Positions 25,601 to 37,600 of a stretch of 64,000 bases of DNA are shown in pieces. A model generated the notes under the pieces. The model was not told where the DNA came from. It did not search any database and saw only the letters and a list, made by a program, of their open reading frames with translations. Position 1 is the first letter of the stretch. Each line of letters opens with the position of its first letter. Source of the DNA: Apostichopus japonicus (lineage: Eukaryota; Echinodermata; Holothuroidea; Aspidochirotida; Stichopodidae); NCBI RefSeq assembly GCF_037975245.1, contig NC_092570.1, forward strand, positions 16,213,918 to 16,277,917, read 5' to 3'. The translations under genes and the position numbers were made by a program.

Positions 25601-28600
25601 TAATGATATAAATGTTTCAAGTAGACCTGAAGTACAGAACGGATGATGGCTGTTTGTAAATGCTTCCTTTCGTTCTGCTAGAATTTCCTCTTGAAGTTCC
25701 ACATTCTTCAAGAAAGTAGCAGATGTGTTTTCCAGTCCCCCCCCCCCCCCTGCTCAATAGTTAAACCCTTTGACAATGGCTTAGATTCTGTGGGGTATTA
25801 ATCTTCTTAACAGTCACTCTCATGTTTTATTCTATTTTCTTTAGGGATTAATGTATTCGTAGAGATCATGACCTCCTTTCCACAAGACTTCCTTCAATCC
25901 GATAAACCGTGATAACACTTCATTACGGATGTTCTAAGAAAAATTGTTTTCCACTAATAATGATGAAGTCTCCGCTGTATTAAAATAGTATTGATCGTTC
26001 TGCTAGTACGGATCAGTGTGCATCATACTGAAAGAGGCAATCGCTTTCTGAGCAGTACAAGTGTTTATAATTTAGGAGGGTATATAATCAGTCAAACATG
26101 TGGGGTGAGGGAATGGGATGGGGTACAGTAGGTGCGCACATATGACCTTCCTTAGAAGTAGATAATTTATTCAAGTGTGTTGGAATTTAAAATCAAGGTT
26201 GTACTGACTTTTTCGAGAGTTCTATTCATGAAAGTTATATGAAGAAGAAATGGATGTCTCCTTGTGGCTGACTTTAGCTGCTCTGAAACCTGTGCAACAC
26301 AGACGTACTTGGCCATACTTGTGTCGTTAGCCTTAATTTGCAAGAAGATCAATTGAGGTCCACAACATGTGGGAATATCAAAGCAAAAACAGGCTTTTGC
26401 TTAAGAAGATGTCACTTTTGCAACCATTTCTTGAATGACACTGTAATTCTTATTTTTTTATGTGTTTTTATTCAAGGAGACCCAATTAAACCCAGTTATG
26501 TATTATTGATCTATCTTCATATGTGATCAAGATGGTGAGGTATTAATGTGAGGTTTTTGAGTGGGTGGGTGGGTTTTTAGCGAGAGTTATGGGTAGGGAA
26601 AGGTGGGAAAGTCCTGGCAGGGGTGGGGAGGTTTTGAGTGGGTTCAGGGTTTTTCTTTTTTCCTCTTCTTTATTGTTCGTTTCTTGTTTAGAGACATATA
26701 TTTATGTATATTTTAAAGGTTAAGCATTCGGAGTGCTCTACTCGTAGGTTTAGCACTTCCTTTCACAAGTGTTTGTATCTCTGTTACTATATGTCTTATT
26801 ATCACCTGAATATTGTGATAAAACAAATGAATAAATAAATGAAAATGAAATGGCACTGTCACGAAGGATGTCCCCAAACGGCTAAGAGTAATCTTCTTCC
26901 ATTCGGGGAGATTTCACAGATTTGATGTGTCATCCTCCTTCTCACACAGAAAGGTTGAAGACTCGGTCAAGACCTACTGCTGTAGTGTGACATCATCAAG
27001 CCCTATATATGTGCTTCAAGTTATTCTTACTTTTTGACTTTAATAATATTTATATTGCAATGTTTATTTTCTTTGACAATGATGGTTTCTTACAATATTT
27101 ATTTAAACTATATGAAGCTGTTTACAAGATCTAATGGTGGGTATTGCCTGCAATGTTAACAAACTGCTGCCTTGAAAATATGAAAGGGAAAACAGAAGGA
27201 AGGGTTTCAAATCAAATTGCCACTGTGGCAGATTTACATAATTACAGCGCCCAACACTGGATATTTAATCCTGGATGCCTCCAAAACGGAGCAAGATTTT
27301 CCTTAGCTGTTTGCGGGAGTTGTTCTTCATAATGATCTCTGCAACATAAGCCAGAGATAGTTAATGGGTTTATGTCCCTATGAAGGTGGATACTTGTCCC
27401 CCCTCCCCTCCCACCCTTCTCCAGTCTCCCCTGGTAGTGTCACTGTAATACATGTTAACTCTGACTATTTTCTGTATATTTATGGAGTAGACATACCATA
27501 GACATACATTGATCAATAAACACCTTCAGTGAGAAGTACATAGCATGGTCAAAGGATATCAAATACCAGTAACATTCATGTGGACAAATCTTTAGTTCTA
27601 AGCATGAATGCTGTCTGTGTTCATGGATTTACTGTAATCCCAAATTAAATCGGCCCCCAAATCCTATATAGAATTATATCAGTTACCACACTTTGCTCTG
27701 ACTGGCATAAAAATATGACAAAATTAGCAGAAAAAGGGAATAAAAATCATTGTGAGAAAGGAAACATGCCTCTGTAAGTTGTTTTTTACCCTATGAAAGT
27801 TTCTCAGTGATATTTTGCAATGGGACATTAGAGAACTGTTTTGCCCTGAGGAAATCATGGAAATGATTCAGCTAAAAGAATTGCCGTAAACACAAGGAAG
27901 TAGAAACACACCTTCATACAGTACAGACATATTATGTATACAGTACTGTACTGTGTACAACTCTGATGTACTGTACTACGACTGCAGTGTCTAGCCTTAC
28001 AGTATGTATGCATGTACTGGAGTGTATCATTAGTTGACGGTGTAGCAGCTTAACCTACTATAGGCTATGCACATGTGATTTCCTGCCTCCTTTAGGTGTG
28101 TTCAAGTTTTCCATGAAGACTTACTAGATCCATGTTTGAAGTATTATAAAGCTGTCATCCGTAAATCACACTTTAATCCACCTAGTCGTTACCATATGGC
28201 TAATTACATTAATAGCTCATCTAGGCGAGGCTCTTGAGTTACAGGGAGTCATTCTGACTGGGGCTATCAGTGCAGTATTAACATGTGGCAGGGCTATTAT
28301 GTAACAATTGAAAAATTAGAGAGGGGGACAGCAAAATATTCCAACCTTCTATTCCTCTCCCCACCCCCCTTCTACACACCCCACCCCCCTTCTACACACA
28401 CCCTTTTGCACATAAATATTTTTCCAGAAAAAAATTGCACCCTTGTTGGTAAATGAAGTGTGACAATCCAGAATCAATTAAATCTTTAGTTTTACCAACC
28501 AACAAATGGCATTTTGAACTTAGCTTTAAGTTATTAACTGTAAGTCAACACACAGTGACCTAACTGAAATATCATAAACATAACTCTACTAGGTACAGTC

Positions 28601-31600
28601 ATATTATCTTGATAAAAACTACCTAACTAGTTTTTGCAGTCCTGTATAATCATCTCTCCCATTAATTACCCAGGGAATTCTAAAGAATGGAAGATCAACA
28701 ACATGCCAAACAGATGCACATTCTTTCAAAATTTCCAGTGATTGAGGGCTTCCAATTAGTGTGCATATCTGCGTACAGTATTCAACACTTTGAAATGATT
28801 AGCTACTCTGGTGACATTAGACAGTTGTAGTGAAATGCCAAAAACCATTCATGTGTTCTGTATGTACATTTAACTTCAATAATGCCATAGTGTACATACT
28901 ATATGTTGTCATATGCATCAGTCTGTCTCCTAGGGTAGAGCAGGGCAAAGTTGACTTTAAGGGTAAGGGGAGGTTGTCAGGAGGATGGGGAAGGGTGAGG
29001 GGAGGTTATCAGGGAGGAGTAGGTTGTCAGGGAGGGTTAGGTTGACAGGAAGGGTGAGGGGAGGTTGTCAGGAAGGGTGAGGGGAGGTTGTCAGGGAGTA
29101 GAGGGTTGACAGGAGGATGAGGGGTAGGTTGTCAGGAAGGGTGAGGGAGGTTGCAAGGGAGGGGTAGGTTGACAGGAAGGCTGAGGGCAGGTTGTCAGCG
29201 AGGGGTAGTCAGAGGTTTTCAGGGTGGGGTAGGTTGACAGGAAGGGGGGAAGGTTGAGGTAGAAGGGAAGAAACTAAGCAAGTTCCACCTGGAGGAACTA
29301 GGGATAAAGGGAATACTTTAGAAGCAGTAAGAAATAATAACATAGTTTGAGACGATTAATAAAATTGGGTCTTATCTCACATCTGCTCAAAATGCAATAG
29401 TTAATCCGTTTTATTTTATTTATTTTATTTTTTTAAATTATAAGTCCTTTGGATACTATATATATGCAAAGTCAAATATCTCTTTGATTATTTTCAAGGA
29501 TATTTCAATAAACGCCAGACCTAGATTGGAGGCCTTGAATTTCAATACTCCCCTTGAGAGAAACAATAAATTAATTTTTAAAAAGCCCTTCAGGAGTGAC
29601 TTCTCCTTCCTCCAGTTGGGAGTTTCTATGCCCATCTCCATCCTGTCACACTGAGCTATCATTCAGTGAGATAGAAGTCCCCTGCACTGCCATCAACACA
29701 TCACATTCTTCACATTCTCACTAATTGTTTGAATATCTCTGCAAAATATTTTTGAAGAGATGAGATAATTGGTTGGATGGGATGGGATGCCTTCACACTA
29801 CAGTTTCAACCTGGCAGATGAAGTAGGTACTGTACTGCAAGACCAATAATTCATATCATCTCTGAATAAACTGTTTTGGTTCACTGTTGACAGTCTGTTG
29901 TATCAATGATTTGTGTTTATCCTTACTGTTTTAACCTAGTACAGTAGTAGACTGTATACAAAATGAATGAAGCACTGTCTGTGTGGGGTGTACGTGTTGT
30001 GTGTATGTGCAGCAATGCAACATTTTCATTAGCAGTTCTGGGTAAGTCTTGGAATATTTGCTTTTAGGAGACCACAGGGGTGTGTGTAACTGACAGTGAA
30101 TATCAAAACTTTAAAAATGCAAAAAAGTTGCTAGATCTTTCCCAAACCGTACAGTTGGAAGTTTTACCTAGCGTATATAATAATAATAATAAGCATGTTT
30201 GGATATGTACTGTACAGTAGCACTTCCCTGTTATTTTGTGCAGACTGCAACTTAACTGTGTTATGTTTTTGCAAAATACGGAAGAACTGATGCAAAGGGA
30301 AGTGCTCAGTTTCTTTGGAACAGGTTGTGACTTGTGAGAGAGTGAAACTAATTCTGTATTTTGGTTTCATTTTCACTTTTGTGCCAGGAGGTGTGAGGAA
30401 GGGAAGTCTCAGTGTATAAACTCATCAATACATATAGTTCTTTTTCAAGAGTGTCAATCTTATTATTGTACTATACTTGTTGGCTCATGAGAACCCTTGT
30501 CTCCCATCCCTTCCCCAGTCTTCACCTCCTCCCTTCCCCCTCCTCCAACGGTTGACTTCAGTTTTATCAATGAAAATTGAGAATCTTAAACATTAATCAG
30601 CTCATTTACCAAAACACTGCACTGTTGTTTGATCTCTGAGGTCCATGCCCTTAGAGGGAACTTTCTTGCTTTTGCCTTTAAACTGAGTGTTGCTCAGATC
30701 GCACCAGGTGGCCTAAGTAAAAGTTAAAATGAAGGTGAAGAGAGGGTGAGAGGTGGTAGGAGATGGTGATAAAGGGTAAGAGAGGGTACAAGGGCGGGTC
30801 CAGCAATTGCCATAAGGGGGGGGCTGGGGGGTAGCGAAGTGCAAGTACCATCGCGTGGGGTTCAGGAGCCTTAGAAGTCAAAGTAAAGTAAAGATGAAGA
30901 GTATATGAACTCAGTTGAAGGTTAAGTGCTGAAGGGATGCCATGGATGGGGTGAGAGAGGTAAAAGAGAAGGTCACTACCCAGTACTTATTCAGTGGCGG
31001 AGCTAGGGGTATTGGTCAGGGGGGGCGAGAATGGTCTGGGGCGCTTTCGACACTATCTAAGCGGAGCGCCACCAATTACACCCACAACAAAAAAAATTAC
31101 ACCAACAAAATGTGACAAATGTCAATAGGTATTTGAGAGCGCAATATAAAAGTCAATAATCGCGAATAAGTTAAAAGTGGTAAAAAGCTGAAAAGGGGGC
31201 CAGCAGTCCATTTGAGTCCATCAGGGGGGCATCCGCCCCCTCTGACTGTATGGATGCTCCGCCACTGTACTTATTCTTTCTCCATTACCCCTATTTGGCC
31301 ATTCGGAAATGAATGGTATGATAAAAGTGGAAAGTTGATGAATTGCCTTAGATTCCTAAAAAGACCAGTCATCACCCCGGGACATTTTCTCCAAGAGTTT
31401 CTTTACTAGCAAGTGACCATGTCTCTCTCTTTGTGGGCACACTCTGAATACTGTATGTAGTTCCTGCCAGAGTTTGAAATTAATTTGACATGTCCGGCCA
31501 TGAACCCTTGGTTCAAGGCAGAAATGGCTGGTTGGTTGACTTTTGCTTTTTCTTTTGTTCTTTGAATAAAGATAGAATTTCATGACAATCATCTTCTGAG

Positions 31601-34600
31601 AGGCTACACAGTCTTCACCCCTGGGCATATTGTTGTCACAGTCTTTCTCTACCAGCAAGTGACCATACCACTCTCTGCTGTGGGCACACTCTGAATATAT
31701 AGTTCCTCGAGAAGCCAGCCGATCTGGGTTCTCATGTTTCTCAGTTTTATCAAGCACTCCTGTGGTGGTTTTAGAAGCTTTATATGTATAGCAATACATA
31801 CAGTGTGTCGAAATTTACGAATGTTCATTAAATTGCTATGCTATCATGTACATAGATAGATGGATATATATATATATATATACAGACTAACTTAATTATG
31901 AAAGTTCTCCTTGCTTAATATGTACATTGTCTGGAGCCGTAGTCTTGATAGCAAGGTCCTACAGTACAAAGGAATATTGATACACAGTGAATTGCAAGGT
32001 TTAGTTGGCAACACAAATGAAAATATATGATTATTTGCACACACATTGCTGCTACATACATATTTTTTTCTGTGCATTGTTCGTTAATTATGATTAATAG
32101 GGCTTTTGCTAATTAATAGCTCATATATTCATATAAGTACTGTTTAACCATTTCAATAAAAAATGGTAGAATAATCATATCTTACCTTTAATGGGGCTTT
32201 CATGGTGTCCGTACAGTATGTGTCTGTTAGTCATTGACAGTGCCATGCAGGGTAAAAAATGCTACGGTGTCATGTGTACAGTACATATAATTTGATGCCT
32301 GATTAATTTATGGAAATATGGAAATATTCATGAGGGAAAAGATGGATGAAAATGCCACTATTAAGGTTTACTCTGTGATAAGTATATATCAAATTATGTT
32401 CCTTCTCATGGTGTTTTATCATGATCATAGAGGTGGCACACAATTGGCCCTAACCCACCACACCCCCTTCTGCTACTCCCCATCCTCTTCCCTACCCAAG
32501 CATTACTTAGAAATGGGCAAGTAGGGTAACATTTGGCCATAAAGCTTCCTATGTACAGGAAATGGATCTGAGACTCATGTTAACTGTCTAATTATGAGAT
32601 AATTAGATGTAGTTTGTTTTCACTACCCAGTGTTATCAGTTAGTCACTGTTCTAAACAGGAAGTGTTCTGATATAAACAAAGATCAGTGTAGGCTGAAAC
32701 AAGACTGTGCAGTTAAAGCGACAGTCGGCAAACCAAAGAGGTGGGAACCGTGGAATGCAACCCCCAAAAAAAAGTGGGTCAAGAAATTTTACCAGACTTC
32801 AGAAGAGTAAAATAAAATTGGAGGGGGGGGGGGGGGTGTTGCTGACGGAAATTGATTAAGTTATTTTTTGTTACCATCAGGTTCATAGTTCAAGCTCGCT
32901 TTCATGCATTCTAAACATTGATTCTGAGGGGTGGGTGGGAGAGTCTTGTGGGTATGGCTCTGCAGTCCTCAGGGAAGGTCGTGGGTCTCAAACTTTAGAA
33001 ATGCTTGCCTTTTAATCATCTTTTTGAGTCTATTGACTTGTATTGTACATTCATACAGGGTCAAGAATGAAACATCAAAGACAATATTTCATGAGAAGTG
33101 GCGGTAAGAACTTTCAATAGTCAATAGTCGGACAAGTGTACACATATTGCTTAAAATTATACATGAAAAGTCATCATCTGATCATCCTCTGAATTACAAA
33201 ATATACTGTTAGTCTTTTTTTGAACTGTAAGTTCACCGATTGTAATGGAATATTAGTATTGACTAGTGAAGTATCACTGGAGAAAAGGACCAAAATATAA
33301 AGTCAAAAGCTCCCCCCCCCCCCTAAAAAAGAAAAATTCAGTTTGAAGTTAGCAACGAGCAGAGCACACAGACTCCTTTAAATTAATTGTTTAGATTTCA
33401 ATCAATTTTGAGCCTTTAAGATACAGTAACTGAGTTTATTGGTTTCCTGTTTAAAGAATCAGCTGATAAACTCCTGTATCTTGTTTCTAAACAGTTTCCT
33501 TTCCACAAGAGGGTCATTGCTGAACAATAAAAGAGAATGCGATGTAATATAAATATAGAAGTCAAAACACATACTGTACAACTTTTGTACATTAATTCCA
33601 CCTTTAAATATTACATTTATGTGAGGTACACCTCTAAGAATGCTTTATGGGATGTGTGATTACCTTCTTAGCTTCAAAACTGTTCTAAAGAGTAGTAAAG
33701 TTATTAGGCCAACCTGTTAATAAAGTACATTTATGTGCTGAGTTCTAAACAAAAAAAATTGAATATGATTCTAAAATATCATGACAAGTGCCATTCGTTA
33801 GCTTTATTAGTTAATGGTTTACTTCAATAAGTGACAAGGGTGAAAGACCAATACTTTGAAAATATCTGAACATTGTTCTTTGAACAAGATCCACTAAAAA
33901 ATGACATGAACTGGAAACGTGCTTGTGGGAAGGCGGTGTTGTTGATGGCATAAAGTTAGCATAAATTTGGTGGAAAAATCAAAGAGAATTTCTGTAGATT
34001 AACTGTAATCTTATCTTGAGTAATGCTTGCTTCTGTAGCAATGCCCATGAATAGGAGGGCATCAAAAACACAAAGTTAAATCATTGTTGAATAGCATTAT
34101 AAATGGGGTAAGTTAGACAGGAGTTGAATGTTTCAGCAAAGATTTGTGTCAATTAGAACAAGGAGTTGGTTGCATGGAATATTATGTCTTTCCCCAACCA
34201 CCAACCCCTCCCCTCCCACCACCCCCCATTCCCCTTCTTGGTGGCATCTTACTCAATGGGTACCCTGGATTTGTACCAGAGCTAGACTGCTAAATAGTTG
34301 AAACAGTTTTTTCTTTTTGGTTCAATGGAGTTTTTCTTTGTTTGATGTCTGCGCAGCGTATTGCACCAAGTCTGTTAAATATATAGAAAAATTCATGTAC
34401 AGAAATTTGTAACCTAAATGGTGTCGTTTTGAAAGAATTGCTCTGGATCCCAGAAATATCATCTCAAGTCAGATATATAGAAGATCTAACTGTAATATAT
34501 ATGTATTGTGTTCGCTTCATATTAATTAATTCCTAATTACTCCCTCCCCGCCCCACCCCCCTCTCCCCCGTGCTAGCAGTGTTCTTCTCACTGTACTGAC

Positions 34601-37600
34601 TTAAGGGTTAAATATGTGGCAAGGAAAAACCCAAACCAATTTATCAGTTGAAATTCAAAACCATGTAATATTAATAATATCTTCCAACCTATCCAAATGC
34701 AACAGCTGTAACAGCAGCATTTCAAATTTATAGCTGCAAGCTATATTGCTAGCTTTTATAGATTTCTGTCTGGAATGTAACATCAGAACTTGACGGTAAC
34801 TCATACAGTAAGTCCATTCAGCGTGCTGCTGTATTTTTATGTTAAATTATAGTCAACATAACATTTTCTAGGACTGGTATCAAAAAGGAAGCCATCTAGA
34901 CGGAAACTTAGAGAAAAGCATAAAAAGACATAGGTAATGGTTTCGGAACAATCTGTTCCAAATAATTTATCTTTATTAGAACCTATGTGTGGGCCTGACG
35001 TTTCGATCCTAGCTCAATCTTCTTCAGAGGCTGAATGAATCCTGGTAGGATCGAAACGTCAGGCCCACTTACTGTTACACATTCTTTTACACAGGCTCTT
35101 TTTTGGATAAGCAGTTTCTTCTTTTATATCTTTTTTTTCCTTTATCTGTTCTACTTATATGCAAGTTGTATACTGTGTAAATACAAGGATATTTCTTACT
35201 GAATTTACAAGTTCACAGAAGCTGACATACTAGGCTAACAGTATTAGACAAGTCATGTTTAATATGTTGTCTGGCTACTGTACATAAAGTGGATACAATC
35301 TTTGTAATGTACAGTCAAATTGTCGTTTATTGAACACCTTTGTTTTATGCTTCAGAGGTCATCAATTTTTGACCCTGAATATGCTAGAAAGTCAAGTATT
35401 AAACGGTCACTCAATTTCCGACAACTTCTGCCCTCCATTCTTTGATCCTGCGACATTTAGAAAGTGATATATCATAGTTCATAGAAAAATATTAATTTGA
35501 TTGACAGTCTTGACTTTCTATAGATTTTCAAAATATTCACCTTTAGAATATATGCTAAATCTCTGGATTGCTCCTTTAAGGCTAAATTGATGATGACATC
35601 ACATCCCTCAGCACTGGCCTTAAATGTTAATGTTAATCCACCGTTACCTATTAAATTCTAATAACTCAAGGTCCGAAACATATTTGTCTTTATTTTCATA
35701 GGAACAACAGAGCAAACCCAGAGTCAAGTTCAATGCCATTTGGTCTTGACAAATAATTTTTAGATTCAAGTAGTCCAGCTGCCCTTATTGATGAACTTTG
35801 GATGTTGAAAGGGTCATTTTACAAAAATTATTATAGAAGTGTTATAGCATGCAACCTGGACTTCAACAGCAGTGTTCTTTCAACATAAGAAAATTCCTTT
35901 GTGCTTTAAATACTGTGTATGTAGTCTGATTCAAAACACTTGTCAATTGTCTTTTCATTATTTTGAAGATCAAAATATTTTAGGATAAACATTTTTACAA
36001 ACTTTTTACACTTTTGTAAGTTCCAGCTTATTAAAGCTAACTTAATCACTGATGGCCTTTAAGGTATCAGTTGTTTGGAAAATATCTGTGAGTCAAATGC
36101 AATCATACTTTACAAATAAATTGATAACTACTGTGATTACAGATAATCTTTTCTTAAGATCAAAAGACACATATCATTCGACAATGTGTAGACGGAGGCA
36201 AAGTGCATTGGCAGGCTTTGTATGATCAAACTAACAGTGTGTTATTATCAATGATCACATCTGTACAGTATGTACATTACATGGAGACTCGAAATATTAC
36301 CAGTACATGCATTGGCACGCTTTGTACGATCAAACTAACAGTGTGTTATTATCAATGATCACATCTGTACAGTATGTACATTACATAGAGACTCGAAATA
36401 TTACCAGTACATGCATTGGCATGCTTTGTATGATCAAACTATCAGTAACAGTGTGTTATTATCAATGATCACATCTGTACATTACATGGAGGCTTGTGTT
36501 ATTACCAGTTCAACAGCATGTTTTCGAGTACAAGGATAGAATCTCCTTTGGCATGATGACAAGATTCTGAAAACAAGTGCATGGCTATACCTGAGCTACT
36601 ATCTAGTTTACCAGATTCCCAATAAGTACCACATTAGCACTGGCCAGTCAATGAGGGCTAGTACACAGTGGTGGAGCTAGGGGTATTGGTCAGGGGGGGG
36701 CAAGAATGGTCTGTAGGGGCGCTTTCGACACTATCTAAGCGGAGCGCCACCACAGGTTGGCGCGGAGCATACAGAAAATTTTTGAGTAAAGATACTCCCT
36801 AGATCGCAGGAAATGACCCTTTCCGGGCCTTGCTAATTTGCAGATAAACGAAGAATAAATAGGTGTCGTCGCCATTTTGTCAAAAAATTACACCAACAAA
36901 ATGTGACAAATGTCAATAGGTAGATGAGAGCGCAATAAAAAGTCAATAATCGCGAATAAGTTAAAAGTAGTAAAAAGCTGAAAGGGCGCCAGCAGTCCAT
37001 TTGAGTCCGTAAGGGGGGGCATCCGCCCCCCCCCCTGACTGTATGGACGCTCCGCCACTGCTAGTACAGGCAACTATGCTAGAAGAGGAGTACAAACTAT
37101 AGTACTACTCAGTGCTACAAGTCCCAGAGTATGTATATCTGTCTACAAAGTGTGTCTGTATGTGACATGTTGGTGTCTAATTCCCAAAAATCCCATCTGT
37201 GTCTAACAACACTTTGTGAAAAGTAGAGGCAGAAAGCTTGATAAAGAATTTGGCAATGTTGCCACAGGTGCTAGTGGAGAGGAACAATAGGCTAGAGCAG
37301 AGCTGTAGGATTTGATAGTGTTACCTCAGCTCAGGAATACAAAGCAACCAAACAAATCAATGGTCACCAGTATGATCCGGTATTGTCTCCAATTGTTTAG
37401 AGCCTTTGCAGAAAAAGTGCTTAAACTTTAAAATGTATCTATCTGAACATGAATGTCTGCCTCAAAAACCATTCCCAAATGTTTAACATGTTTTTCCGTG
37501 GAATATCAACTAAATGTCTCCGTGGATGTCAAAATGTTTTAGGCAGGAAAGTAATTTGCTTCTTTTCTGAAGTTTGAATATTTACGAGAAGTAGCATAGT

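Noticed and set aside
25391-25711. 106-codon minus-strand frame in the RNF13-like intron
   Set aside because: No family resemblance I can name and no splice context; both strands are open here, as happens by chance.
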